Part shown: piece by piece, positions 7,564 to 16,417 of the stretch
Layout of the letters: every line of letters starts with the position of its first letter
Numbering within the stretch: position 1 is the first letter of the stretch
Assembly: GCA_963662375.2 (NCBI GenBank)
Contig: CAXXRP010000008.1
Span: forward strand, 1 to 64,000
Direction: 5' to 3'
DNA length: 64,000 nucleotides
Source: UBA11612 sp963662375
Lineage (GTDB): Bacteria; Pseudomonadota; Alphaproteobacteria; Rhodospirillales; Rhodospirillaceae
Notes under the pieces: model-generated
Databases searched by the model: none
Seen by the model: only the letters and a program-made list of their open reading frames with translations
Told to the model about the DNA's origin: nothing
Position numbers and translations under genes: made by a program

Positions 7564-8496
7564 CTACTTGTGCTCGGGTGGAAGCTGGTCCGGCTTTGTT
7601 CCTAGCCGTTTACCCTCGTTGCGCCTTTCGATTTCTAGCAACAAAGCGCTGTGATCGCAGTCGCCGTAGCCGTTTGCCAACAATTCTTCGAACAACGCCG
7701 CTACGGTCCTCGCCACGGGTAGATCAAGGCCCACTTCACCCGCGGTTGCGAGGATCGTACGCAGGTCCTTGACCTGCATGCGCGTCGGCCCGCCGGGTAC
7801 AAAATTACGATCGAGCATGCGCTGGCCGTGAAGTTTCAAAATCGCGCTATCGGCAAAGCCGCCGCTAAGTGCCTCGCGCACCTTGGCGGGATTCGCACCG
7901 CCGGTAGCAGCCAACAACAAGGCCTCGGATACGGCGCCGATGGTTACGGCGACGATAGTCTGATTGGCCAGCTTAGCCAGTTGCCCAGCTCCGCTGGGGC
8001 CGATCAATGTTGGTCTTCCCATCACCTCCAGCACCTGCCGCGCTCGCTCGAACGCTTCGAGTGACCCGCCCGCCATGATCGCCAACGCGCCTTCTGCTGC
8101 ACCCTTGGTTCCGCCTGAAACGGGCGCATCCAAATGCATAATGCTTTGCTTGGCCAAGCGCGCCGAATGGTCCCGGGCTGTGGCGGGGGGGATGGAGCTC
8201 ATATCCGCCACGATGGCACCCGGCGAAAGGGTACCGGCTACGCCGCCATCGAAAAGGACACCTCCAACCGCGGGACCATCCGCCAGCATGGTGATGACCA
8301 TGTCGGCATCGGTTGCTGCCTCGGCGGGGCTTGCGGTGGACCTAGCACCCTTGGCCACAAGCGCCCGAACTTTTTCTGCGGTTCGGTTCCAGACGGTGAG
8401 GGAACAACCTGCGTTCAACAAGCGCGCGGCCATGGGTTCACCCATCAGGCCGGTGCCCAGCAGCGCAACAGATTGTACTTGATTGTGACCGCTCAT
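7564..8496 (-). CDS. NAD(P)-dependent beta-hydroxyacid dehydrogenase (3-hydroxyisobutyrate/tartronate semialdehyde type)
   Basis: 310 residues from ATG 8496, which follows a GGGGGG binding site; an upstream ATG at 8508 lacks one. The N-terminal Rossmann fold starts VALLGTGLMGEPMAARLLNA, and the family signature APVSGGTKGAAEGALAIMAG contains the substrate-binding loop. The catalytic lysine lies in GQLAKLANQ. Members oxidise 3-hydroxyisobutyrate, reduce tartronate semialdehyde, or oxidise threonate (LtnD). The convergent denD-like neighbour makes a four-carbon sugar acid possible, but the sequence does not decide it. Confidence 0.8.
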   Translation of the reverse strand: MSGHNQVQSVALLGTGLMGEPMAARLLNAGCSLTVWNRTAEKVRALVAKGARSTASPAEAATDADMVITMLADGPAVGGVLFDGGVAGTLSPGAIVADMSSIPPATARDHSARLAKQSIMHLDAPVSGGTKGAAEGALAIMAGGSLEAFERARQVLEVMGRPTLIGPSGAGQLAKLANQTIVAVTIGAVSEALLLAATGGANPAKVREALSGGFADSAILKLHGQRMLDRNFVPGGPTRMQVKDLRTILATAGEVGLDLPVARTVAALFEELLANGYGDCDHSALLLEIERRNEGKRLGTKPDQLPPEHK

Positions 8497-8629
8497 GACG
8501 CCCCCCATGTATCTTTATGCTAAGGGACTGTACGCGTTATTGCGCTGCGGTGCCGCTACTCTCGTCCAATGCCAATGCTCTTTGGAAGGCGGGCCGCATT
8601 GTGCGTCGCGCGTCATAAGCGTTACTCGA

Positions 8630-9226
8630 CTATTTTTGGCCGGTCACTTGTTTTTGCATTTCGTTCAGCAGGCCGTCGAAGCCGCCAACGCGCGTAATGA
8701 CCGTCGAATATTCTTGCCGGTATGTAATCGCCATGCTCACGCCCTCGACAATCACATCTACCACCTGATACTCCGGATTTCGCACTCGCAGACGCCAATT
8801 CACCCTGATTGTCGTGCCATTATTGCCGATGATCTCCGATTTCACAATGGCGCCCTTGTCGCCGTCGGACACGGTGCTGCTCACTTGAAGCGATTGACCG
8901 TTGAATTCAGAAAAGCGCCGCGACCACGTTTGCACGATGACATCCCCAAAAAGGGCGTTAAATTTTTCCTTTTGCTCGGCCGACGTCAGGCGCCAATAAC
9001 GGCCCAGAACAAACCGGCCGATATAAGGTACGTCAAAGTATTCCTCGAACATGGCGCGGAAGCGCCGTTGCTTTTCTTCATCAGGAATTTCTGCGGCGAG
9101 GATATCGGAGATGCTTTTCTGAGAGAATTCGCTAATAAACGTCGCGGGATCAAGCGCCCAGGCCTGATTGAGCGGCGCGAGCATCATTAGGGCGGCAAAC
9201 CAGGGTACGATGAGACGGTAAAACAT
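8630..9226 (-). CDS. mlaC: Phospholipid-binding periplasmic protein MlaC
   Basis: 198 residues from 9226. The frame is open to 9376, but MFYRLIVPWFAALMMLAPLNQAWA is a standard Sec signal peptide. The mature part has the MlaC/Ttg2D features FISEFSQKSISDILA, FRAMFEEYFDVPYIGRFVLG and YWRLTSAEQKEKFNALF. MlaC carries phospholipids between the outer-membrane MlaA complex and the inner-membrane MlaFEDB transporter. It follows mlaA by 40 bases. The transporter genes are not in the window, so this is a split mla system. Confidence 0.9.
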   Translation of the reverse strand: MFYRLIVPWFAALMMLAPLNQAWALDPATFISEFSQKSISDILAAEIPDEEKQRRFRAMFEEYFDVPYIGRFVLGRYWRLTSAEQKEKFNALFGDVIVQTWSRRFSEFNGQSLQVSSTVSDGDKGAIVKSEIIGNNGTTIRVNWRLRVRNPEYQVVDVIVEGVSMAITYRQEYSTVITRVGGFDGLLNEMQKQVTGQK

Positions 9227-9266
9227 AGCGGCGCGTCCTAGAAAAAATTCATAGGTCTGCTGAACT

Positions 9267-10151
9267 TTAATTCGAGTTGGCGAGTGTACCCTGCGTTTCT
9301 GGCAAAACGGAGGAGGCCTCGCCGAAATGGGCGCGGGTATCGGCACCCATTTCGGCGAAATCCTCGAAGTCGTCAAAATATTCCAACGGCGCTGGTGCGC
9401 CGTTGCGGATTTCGTCCGCCCTGATCTGCCGATATGCTGACCTCAGCGCGGCGTAATAGTCGAGTGATGATTTCTGTAATTCATCCGTCGCGTCCATCGT
9501 TGTATCTTTGGTTGTGACGAGCAGCATACCGAAGCGGCCCCACTGCGCCCATTTCAAATTGTTCCGTGGGTTGCCGAGAAACCAACTCAGGGGGTCCACT
9601 AGGAACGCATCAACGATAAATCCGAACCAATCGCGGAAATTAGATGGTCCGAACAATGGAACGTAAAAGTAGGGCCCTTCCTCTGCCCCCCACACGGCCA
9701 TAGTCTGGCCGAAATCTTCGGTGTGATGGGGCAGGCCGATTTGTTCGCCTACGTCGAATAACCCGAAAACGCCCACAGTTGAATTCACAACGATCCGGCC
9801 CATCGTATCACCCGCCCGTTTCACATCGCCTTGTAACACATCATGAAGCAGTATGATCGGAGACCGGATATGATTCATAAAATTGTTCACGCTTTTGCGC
9901 CCGCAGTCTGGCACGACGGCGCGGTAGCCCGTGATGATTGGGAGCACCAGAACCTTGTCGAGCGCTTGGTCTGCCTTGAAAAGCATGCGGTTCAGAGGTT
10001 CCAACGGGTCGTTGGCCTCCTCAAACGCGGCGACGGCGAATGGGTCGTCCGCCGGCGGGCGCGTGGCGCAGGCCGTCAGGGCTGCGGAAGCCGTTACCAT
10101 AAGTATTACGGAAATGTAGCTGGGGGCAGTTCCATTACACGAATTTTTCAC
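9267..10151 (-). CDS. mlaA: Phospholipid-removing lipoprotein MlaA (VacJ family)
   Basis: The GTG at 10151 is chosen because it gives a lipoprotein signal with a basic N-terminus, a hydrophobic run (SYISVILMVTASAALTAC) and a lipobox LTAC; the frame is open further upstream without a signal. 294 residues. VacJ features follow: NDPLEPLNRMLFKADQALDK, VVNSTVGVFGLFDVGEQIGL, GPYFYVPLFGPSNFRD. It sits in the outer membrane and removes mislocalised phospholipid from the outer leaflet, passing it to MlaC. First gene of a two-gene operon, divergent from metF. Confidence 0.9.
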   Translation of the reverse strand: MKNSCNGTAPSYISVILMVTASAALTACATRPPADDPFAVAAFEEANDPLEPLNRMLFKADQALDKVLVLPIITGYRAVVPDCGRKSVNNFMNHIRSPIILLHDVLQGDVKRAGDTMGRIVVNSTVGVFGLFDVGEQIGLPHHTEDFGQTMAVWGAEEGPYFYVPLFGPSNFRDWFGFIVDAFLVDPLSWFLGNPRNNLKWAQWGRFGMLLVTTKDTTMDATDELQKSSLDYYAALRSAYRQIRADEIRNGAPAPLEYFDDFEDFAEMGADTRAHFGEASSVLPETQGTLANSN

Positions 10152-10459
10152 AGCCTTCGGCGCCCTATGAATCGATAAAAAACCTATATTTTGCACGGCC
10201 CTATGTGCTCCAGCGGAGTGGCTAAGTAGCACGTGCGCCTGCACAAGACTAGCTAGATTTGCGGGGGTGGGCCATGCAGAAATGCAGCCGAATTCCTTCC
10301 GGCAATTATGCATTTTTGCCGGTAGGTGCTGTGGATAAATGCCGTCGGACCAAAAGGGTTGGCCCATTACAGGCGTCTTGGTACATAGCTTTCAGTTTCT
10401 TGTTTACATGCAGTCTCGGTGTCATTGTGATGCCCTCGTGGAGTGAAGGATGTTCATAC
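10152..10459. promoter_or_regulatory. Divergent mlaA/metF intergenic region with a hairpin
   Basis: About 300 bases separate the two divergent genes and must hold both promoters. A 7-bp perfect inverted repeat (ccggcaa at 10299-10305, ttgccgg at 10316-10322) with a 10-base loop lies in the metF leader. I could not match the leader to a SAM or other methionine riboswitch consensus. Confidence 0.35.
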
Positions 10460-11365
10460 GTGACGAATTCCTCTGATCCAGGCTTGGCATCTCCGCTTGG
10501 TGCCATACCCGAAGGTGTGCGGGTCTCGTTCGAATTTTTTCCACCAAAAACGGAGAAAATGCAGGACCAACTCTGGGCATCTATCGAGAGACTGGCGCCT
10601 TTAAGCCCCCACTTTGTATCTGTCACTTACGGTGCGGGCGGATCGACCCGCGAGCGCACTCACGAAACAGTAGTACGGATTCAAAACGAAAAAGGCCTGC
10701 AAGCGGCGGCGCACCTCACCTGCGTGGGCGCCACACGTGCTGAGGTCGATTTGGTGGCACAGCACTACTGGGACTCCGGCATTCGCCATATCGTTGCACT
10801 TCGTGGGGATCCGCCGGAAGGGGAAGCGAGTTACTCGCCTTATCCCAGTGGCTACACCTATGCTGTCGACCTCGTGGCCGGGCTAAAAAAAGTTGCGGAT
10901 TTTGAAGTCAGCGTCGCCGCGTTCCCCGAACCACACCCGGAGGCGACCAGCGCCGATGCGGACTTGGACAACCTGAAGCGAAAGATTGATGCCGGTGCAT
11001 CACGCGCCATCACCCAGTTTTTTTTCGATCCCGACGTCTACCGCCGCTTCCGTGATCGTGCGGTTGCGGTGGGCGTCACGGTTCCCATAGTGCCGGGGCT
11101 TATGCCGGTGATGAACTTCGTACAAATGTGCAATTTTGCGGGGAAGGCAGGCGCGAGTGTACCGCCATGGATGCACGATATATTTGGTGGGTTGGAAAAT
11201 AATGTGGAGACCCGCCGGTTGGTGGCTGCGTCCGTAGCCGCCTCACAGGTACGCGCCCTAGTTCGTGACGGTGTGTCGGAATTTCATTTCTATACGCTGA
11301 ACCGCGCCGATCTCACCTATGCTATTTGCCATATCCTTGGAATTCGCCCGAAGAGTTCCGGCTAA
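10460..11365 (+). CDS. metF: Methylenetetrahydrofolate reductase
   Basis: Reduces 5,10-methylenetetrahydrofolate to 5-methyltetrahydrofolate for methionine synthesis, using FAD. Conserved segments: VSFEFFPPKTEKM, VSVTYGAGGSTRERT, HLTCVGATRAE, IVALRGDPPEGE, AITQFFFDPDVYRRF, VPGLMPVMNF, and the C-terminal EFHFYTLNRADL. The frame is open from 10259; the GTG at 10460 has AAGGA nine bases upstream and gives 301 residues, close to the usual size. ATG 10430 is an alternative. uvrD follows after 11 bases. Confidence 0.93.
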   Translation: MTNSSDPGLASPLGAIPEGVRVSFEFFPPKTEKMQDQLWASIERLAPLSPHFVSVTYGAGGSTRERTHETVVRIQNEKGLQAAAHLTCVGATRAEVDLVAQHYWDSGIRHIVALRGDPPEGEASYSPYPSGYTYAVDLVAGLKKVADFEVSVAAFPEPHPEATSADADLDNLKRKIDAGASRAITQFFFDPDVYRRFRDRAVAVGVTVPIVPGLMPVMNFVQMCNFAGKAGASVPPWMHDIFGGLENNVETRRLVAASVAASQVRALVRDGVSEFHFYTLNRADLTYAICHILGIRPKSSG

Positions 11366-11376
11366 TATAGAGGACG

Positions 11377-13656
11377 ATGTCTGATCCTTTCGATCTTGCG
11401 GCCGAGCACGCGGATGAACCGGCGTTAACCCGGCCCTCAGCACCGCCATCCTGGATTGACGATCTCAACCCCGAGCAGCGTGAAGCGGTTCAGGCCACAG
11501 ATGGGCCGGTGCTGGTGCTCTCGGGCGCTGGTACGGGTAAAACCCGCGTGCTAACCACGCGCCTGTCTTACATTCTCGCGCAACGCCTCGCGCGGCCCTG
11601 GCAGATTTTGGCGGTAACCTTTACCAACCGAGCCGCGCGAGAGATGCGCGAGCGCGTCACCGTCCTGGTGGGGCCGACGGCTGAAGCGATTTGGTTGGGC
11701 ACTTTTCACGCACTTGGTGTGCGAATCCTTCGTCGGCACAGCGAACTGATCGGCGTCAAATCCAACTTTACCATTCTCGATTCCGATGACCAGCTGCGCC
11801 TTCTGAAGCAGATCATGGAGGCCGACAACACCGACCCCAAGAAATGGCCAGCGCAGGCGCTCATGGCTGTTATTCAGCGTTGGAAGGATCGGGGCTTGAC
11901 CCCCGACTGCGTCGGTCACGACAGCGGTAACGACTACGCGGCGGGCCGTGCCGTTTCGTTGTATCGGGCCTATCAGAAGCGCCTGATGACGCTCAACGCC
12001 TGCGATTTCGGCGATTTACTCCTGCACTGCCTGACACTGTTCCAAAAACAACCCGACGTCCTCACCGAATATCAGGACAGATTTCATTACGTTATGGTGG
12101 ACGAGTACCAGGACACCAATGTGGCCCAGTATCTCTGGCTGCGTCTGTTGACCCAGTCCCGACGCAACCTTTGTTGTGTGGGTGATGACGACCAGTCCAT
12201 CTACTCCTGGCGGGGCGCCGAAGTAGGTAACATCCTGCGTTTTGAGAAAGATTTTACAGACGCCAAGGTCATCCGCCTGGAGCGCAACTACCGATCAACA
12301 CCGACGATCCTCGCGGCGGCTTCGCACCTCATCACTCACAACGAAGATCGGTTGGGCAAGACGCTGCTTCCTGCGCACGGCGATGCAGTGGACCCGGGCT
12401 CGCCCATCAAGCTGCGTGGCTTGTGGGACGGGCAGGGGGAAGCCCGCTGGGTTGTCGACGAGATCGAATCCCTTCAGCGTGATGGTCACAAATTGACGGA
12501 AATTTCTATCCTGGTGCGTGCGGGTTTCCAAATGCTCGAATTCGAAGAACGGCTGATCACCACCGGTGTGCCATACCGCGTCGTTGGGGGGCCGAGATTT
12601 TACGAACGCATGGAAATCCGGGATGCCATCGCTTATCTACGCATTATTTTTCAGCCCGACGACGACCTGGCCTTCGAACGCATCGTCAACAAGCCCAAGC
12701 GTGGGATCGGTCAGACCACGATCCAGAAAATTCATGTCCTGGCTCGGGCGCAATCAATCTCACTCATGGAAGCGGCCATGCGCATGATCGAGACTGACGA
12801 ATTGCGCACCCAAGCACGCAGCACCCTTCGCGCCCTGATCGCTGATTTCGCTCGCTGGCGCAGTTTGGCCGATACGATGACGTCGGCTGAGCTTGCAGGC
12901 ATGGTGCTAGAGGAGTCCGGCTACATCGACATGTGGCAGAAGGATAAATCCCCCGAAGCACCGGGGCGGCTTGACAACCTGCGCGAATTCGTAACCGGTC
13001 TTGAGGAGTGGGGCAGCATCGCTGAGTTCGTAGAACACGTAAGTTTGGTCATGGATAACGATGCGCAATCGAACGACGAGGGCATTACCCTTATGACTTT
13101 GCACGCAGCTAAGGGCTTGGAGTTCGACACCGTCTTTCTCCCCGGTTGGGAAGAGGATATTTTCCCAAACCGCCGGTCCCTGGATGAGTGCGGGCAAAAG
13201 TCGTTGGAGGAGGAGCGGCGGCTGGCCTATGTGGGGCTGACGCGTGCGCGCAAACGGGTGTTCGTATCTTTTGCTGCCAACCGGCGAGTCTACAATCAGT
13301 GGCAGTCCAGCATTCCATCGCGGTTCATTTCGGAGCTGCCCAAAGACGCGGTGGAGGAGGAGTCCGATGCCGGCCTATATGGCCAGAGCGGCGGTGGTTT
13401 TGGCTGGCCGGGGGTTTCTGAGGGCGGCGTGTCACGGGCTGGGACCGGCATGCGCTGGGCGCCGCGGCTAATCGAGGGCGAGAGTTACAACATCACACCT
13501 CGGGACGAGGCGTCCGCCTTTCAACCCGGCGACCGTATCTTTCATCAAAAGTTCGGCTACGGGACCATCGAAGAGATTGAAGGCTCAAAGTTGGAAATCG
13601 CTTTCGAAAAAGCCGGACGCAAGAAGGTTTTGGATAGCTTCGTCCAGTCTGCTTGA
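11377..13656 (+). CDS. uvrD: UvrD/PcrA-type DNA helicase
   Basis: Superfamily 1A 3'-5' helicase for nucleotide excision and mismatch repair, 759 residues, start with GAGGA upstream. Motifs: Q-motif LNPEQREAVQA; Walker A SGAGTGKTRVL (about 49-59); motif Ia AVTFTNRAAREM; Walker B VDEYQDTN; motif III GDDDQSIYSWRGA; motif IV RLERNYRST; motif V TLMTLHAAKGLEF; motif VI RRLAYVGLTRARKR. The C-terminal tail (GDRIFHQKFGYGTIEEIEGSK) is the Tudor-like RNA polymerase-binding domain found in UvrD/PcrA. Complete and intact. Confidence 0.95.
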   Translation: MSDPFDLAAEHADEPALTRPSAPPSWIDDLNPEQREAVQATDGPVLVLSGAGTGKTRVLTTRLSYILAQRLARPWQILAVTFTNRAAREMRERVTVLVGPTAEAIWLGTFHALGVRILRRHSELIGVKSNFTILDSDDQLRLLKQIMEADNTDPKKWPAQALMAVIQRWKDRGLTPDCVGHDSGNDYAAGRAVSLYRAYQKRLMTLNACDFGDLLLHCLTLFQKQPDVLTEYQDRFHYVMVDEYQDTNVAQYLWLRLLTQSRRNLCCVGDDDQSIYSWRGAEVGNILRFEKDFTDAKVIRLERNYRSTPTILAAASHLITHNEDRLGKTLLPAHGDAVDPGSPIKLRGLWDGQGEARWVVDEIESLQRDGHKLTEISILVRAGFQMLEFEERLITTGVPYRVVGGPRFYERMEIRDAIAYLRIIFQPDDDLAFERIVNKPKRGIGQTTIQKIHVLARAQSISLMEAAMRMIETDELRTQARSTLRALIADFARWRSLADTMTSAELAGMVLEESGYIDMWQKDKSPEAPGRLDNLREFVTGLEEWGSIAEFVEHVSLVMDNDAQSNDEGITLMTLHAAKGLEFDTVFLPGWEEDIFPNRRSLDECGQKSLEEERRLAYVGLTRARKRVFVSFAANRRVYNQWQSSIPSRFISELPKDAVEEESDAGLYGQSGGGFGWPGVSEGGVSRAGTGMRWAPRLIEGESYNITPRDEASAFQPGDRIFHQKFGYGTIEEIEGSKLEIAFEKAGRKKVLDSFVQSA

Positions 13657-13853
13657 GGGGCTTTATTCGCTAATCTATGCGTAGCGTCATCAAAACTTAG
13701 CCGAAACGGCCACTCCCTGGCCGCGTAAAGCTAGGTACGATTTTATATTTTTCAATAGGTTATATGGATTCCGCTGCGTGGCACGGCACTTGATAATGAG
13801 AAGACGTGCCGTCCATTGGGTGTGCGTCGTCGGAATATTTGGAACAGAAGACT
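13657..13853. other. Intergenic region between uvrD and the IS3 element
   Basis: No gene. An inverted repeat (acggcac and gtgccgt, around 13783-13813) and a short ggcc/ggcc hairpin (around 13708) could terminate uvrD, but neither has a proper T run. Confidence 0.35.
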
Positions 13854-13894
13854 TGTTAAACTAACGGAGAGTTTAGCCCATCTTGTTTGTCATT

Positions 13895-14875
13895 TTAGGC
13901 GGCGGATTTGCGGTGTTGCAAGCGCCGTTGGTTGATGGTTTTTCGTTTGATCCTTTCCCGTTCGAGTAAAATGGTTTCACCGCGTCCGAAGTAGACATCA
14001 GCAGGTGTCAGATTGCCGAGGCTCTCATGGTAGCGGTGGTTGTTGTAGGAGGTGACGAAGCGCCCGATATTTGCTTTGAGATCGCCCGGTAGGAAGTAGT
14101 TCTCCAACAAGATGCGGTTTTTCAAGGTCTGATGCCAACGTTCGATCTTGCCCTGTGTCTGTGGGTGATAGGGGGCTCCGCAAACGTGATCCATGCCTTT
14201 GTCATTCAGCCACTCGGCGAGCTCGCCAGAGATGTAAGACGCCCCATTGTCTGACAGCAGCCGTGGCTTGTGACGGACATTGACCTGATCACAGCCAGAG
14301 GCCTGTAAGGCCAGTTCCAATGTGTCAGTCACATCGCCGGCCTTCATGGTCGTGCAGAGCTTCCAGGCGATGATGTAACGCGAGTAATCATCCAGGATGG
14401 TCGAAAGATAAAACCAGCCCCAACCGATGACCTTGATGTAGGTGAAGTCAGTTTGCCACATCTGGTTGATACAGCTCGTCTTGTCTTTGAACTCACTGCT
14501 CGCCTTAATCACCACAAACGCAGGGCTGGTGATCAGGTCATGGGACTTCAACAGCCGATAGACGGAAGCTTCTGAGACGAAGTAGGCCTGCGTATCTGTG
14601 AACCGCACAGCCAATTCCCGGGGTGACAGGTCAGGCTCTTCCAGAGCGAGGTCAACGATCCGGTCACGAATGTCGTCAGGAATACGGTTCCACACCCGCG
14701 ATGGCTTGGGAGCTTTATCCTCCAATGCCGCCACACCGCCATCCAGATACTTGTCGTACCAGCGGTAAAACGTCGTGCGCGAAATGCCGAGCTTATCCAA
14801 CGTACGCTTGGCAGGCAGGTGCGAGTGTTCAGCCAGCCGGATGATCTCAAGCTTCTCGGAGGATGGGTATCTCAT
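13895..14875 (-). CDS. IS3-family transposase, OrfB (DDE integrase domain)
   Basis: 326 residues. An N-terminal helix-turn-helix (EIIRLAEHSHLPAKRTLDKL, ISRTTFYRWYDKY) precedes an rve-type integrase core with NQMWQTDFTYIKV (first Asp), LLSDNGASYIS (second Asp) and the Glu in HPQTQGKIERWHQTLKNRIL. The ATG overlaps the OrfA stop (ATGA), so translation is probably coupled rather than by frameshifting. The catalytic triad looks intact. Confidence 0.9.
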   Translation of the reverse strand: MRYPSSEKLEIIRLAEHSHLPAKRTLDKLGISRTTFYRWYDKYLDGGVAALEDKAPKPSRVWNRIPDDIRDRIVDLALEEPDLSPRELAVRFTDTQAYFVSEASVYRLLKSHDLITSPAFVVIKASSEFKDKTSCINQMWQTDFTYIKVIGWGWFYLSTILDDYSRYIIAWKLCTTMKAGDVTDTLELALQASGCDQVNVRHKPRLLSDNGASYISGELAEWLNDKGMDHVCGAPYHPQTQGKIERWHQTLKNRILLENYFLPGDLKANIGRFVTSYNNHRYHESLGNLTPADVYFGRGETILLERERIKRKTINQRRLQHRKSAA

Positions 14876-15201
14876 TCCTCGTCTCCCCCATCCCCGATCA
14901 TGCTTTTTTTGAGCAGACGCAGTTCAAGCGCCTGTTCGGCTACGACCTCCTTGAGATCACGAGCCTCACGGCGAAGGTCCTTCACCTCGCCGGTATTAGC
15001 CTCACGCGCCGTATCGCCGGGCAATCGCTTCTTCCCAGCCTCAAGGAACTCCTTCGACCAGCTGTAATACAGACCCTGGGCAATGCCCTCCTGGCAACAC
15101 AACTCGGCAATGCTGTCCTCGCCCCGCAATCCGGCTAGCACAATGCGGATCTTCTCCTCAGAGGAATATCGCTTGCGCGTCTTGCACCAGATGTCCTTCA
15201 A
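14872..15201 (-). CDS. IS3-family transposase, OrfA
   Basis: About 109 residues from TTG 15201: helix-turn-helix segment RKRYSSEEKIRIVLAGLRGE, then EGIAQGLYYSWSKEFLEAGK and a leucine-rich coiled coil (DLKEVVAEQALELRLLKKSM). The in-frame sequence upstream of the TTG (NVIRTPHERTLKD) looks like natural OrfA sequence with no ATG. The real start may be an unusual codon a little upstream, or an ATG lost by a small change. Confidence 0.8.
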   Translation of the reverse strand: MKDIWCKTRKRYSSEEKIRIVLAGLRGEDSIAELCCQEGIAQGLYYSWSKEFLEAGKKRLPGDTAREANTGEVKDLRREARDLKEVVAEQALELRLLKKSMIGDGGDEE

Positions 15202-15301
15202 AGTCCGCTCGTGTGGCGTCCTGATGACGTTCTGTTCTATGTCTCATCGTTCACTCCTCAATGGTGACGATGAGCCAAAAACACTCCTTTAGGCAATTAC
15301 A

Positions 15302-15658
15302 CTAGTTTGTCCCAGTAGTGCTGACGTCAGACAGCCTGTCACGCGGTGCCATGATGCACCATTTTTTTCAACCGTTTAATGGTGCACCTGACCCAGAATT
15401 TTCTTGAGGGCGAGCCGAGGGCCCTATCGCCGACAATTCGATTGAGTTCGGCGCGGGAGTAGCTGCGCCGCAATATTCAGCCGATCGAAGGTGATAAAAC
15501 GGGGCTAGAAGCGTGCCTTTCCATATAACCAGGGGGTTCAGGCGGCCGCGGGTGCGCTGCGCACCGCTATATCTGCTAAAACAAAGAGTAAGGTCGTCAC
15601 TCGCCGTGAATCAAATTAGAATCACCGCCGAAACGATATTCACAATGATGGGAACGGC
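15302..15658. other. Intergenic region upstream of cofE
   Basis: About 350 bases with no convincing gene. There is a perfect 9-bp inverted repeat, tgcaccatt (15355-15363) and aatggtgca (15378-15386), with a T-rich loop. The part around 15410-15510 looks like leftover mobile-element sequence but is too short to assign. The cofE promoter must lie in the last 150 bases; no strong -35/-10 pair was seen. Confidence 0.4.
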
Positions 15659-16417
15659 GTGAGCAAGAAACTAACGATCGAAGCACTTCCAGGCATTTCC
15701 AGGGTCAACAAAGGGGCCGATCTTGTAGCCCTGATCGGGGACGCGATGGACCGATGTGATCGCCGCGCTGCGGACGGAGACGTTTTTGTCATTGCCCAGA
15801 AAATCGTCTCGAAGGCCGAAGGCCGAGTAGTCAAACTTGCCGATGTCAATCCATCGGAAGAGGCGAAGACGCTGGCCCGAAAGACTGATAAGGACCCGCG
15901 CTTAGTGGAGCTTATTCTTGGCGAAGCCGACGAAGTTGTTCGCTACCGCAAGGACGTTCTGGTTGTTGCCCACCGCCTCGGTATTGTACATGCTAACGCT
16001 GGCATCGATCGGTCCAATGTTGACAGCGAGGATGTTGTTCTTTTATTGCCAGAAGCCCCCGATGCCTCGGCAAGGGAGATTCGAAAGGGCCTGGAAGCGC
16101 GTTATGGTGTGCGCCTCGGTGTTGTGATTAGCGATAGCACGGGGCGGGCCTGGCGCATCGGCACCGTTGGCCTCGCCATTGGCGCATCTGGCGTAGAAAC
16201 CGTACAGGATCTTTTGGGACGGCCGGATCTCTTTGGTCGACCGCTTGAAGCCACTGTCATTGGGCACGGCGATGAGCTTGCCGCTGCCGCGTCGATCATC
16301 ATGGGCCAAGCTGATGAAGGGACACCAGTGGTCCTAATCAGCGGCTTGCGGGCATCGACGACCAATCAAACTGCGGCTGATCTTTTGCGATCAAAGACTG
16401 AGGACTTGTTCCGATGA
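15659..16417 (+). CDS. cofE: Coenzyme F420:L-glutamate ligase
   Basis: Adds glutamates to F420-0 with GTP. 252 residues from GTG 15659. CofE features: DGDVFVIAQKIVSKAEGRVV near the N-terminus, VVAHRLGIVHANAGIDRSN, and GVVISDSTGRAWRIGTVGLA with IGASG, which form the metal and nucleotide site. The actinobacterial homologue FbiB carries an extra C-terminal nitroreductase domain that reduces dehydro-F420-0. That domain is absent here, which favours a 2-phospholactate or 3-phosphoglycerate precursor rather than phosphoenolpyruvate. First gene of a tight operon, overlapping cofD by four bases. Confidence 0.93.
   Translation: MSKKLTIEALPGISRVNKGADLVALIGDAMDRCDRRAADGDVFVIAQKIVSKAEGRVVKLADVNPSEEAKTLARKTDKDPRLVELILGEADEVVRYRKDVLVVAHRLGIVHANAGIDRSNVDSEDVVLLLPEAPDASAREIRKGLEARYGVRLGVVISDSTGRAWRIGTVGLAIGASGVETVQDLLGRPDLFGRPLEATVIGHGDELAAAASIIMGQADEGTPVVLISGLRASTTNQTAADLLRSKTEDLFR

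Larger units (their letters stand above)
13854..15301 (-). mobile_element. IS3-family insertion sequence
   Basis: About 1.45 kb with two overlapping transposase frames on the minus strand. Imperfect terminal inverted repeats start TGT at 13854 and, on the complement, TGT at 15301, continuing with similar blocks (ggagagttt...cccatc and ggagtgttt...ctcatc). The triplet act occurs at 13851-13853 and at 15301-15303, a possible 3-bp target duplication if the element ends at 15300. The precise end is uncertain by a base. Confidence 0.75.

Noticed and set aside
8630..10151. Complete Mla transport operon
   Set aside because: Only mlaA and mlaC are present; mlaF, mlaE, mlaD and mlaB are not in the window.
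10152..10459. SAM-type riboswitch upstream of metF
   Set aside because: Only one simple hairpin is present; I could not align the leader with SAM-I, SAM-II or SAH riboswitch cores.
15410..15510. Remnant of another transposase upstream of cofE
   Set aside because: A short stretch looks transposase-like on the minus strand but is too short and broken to assign a family.
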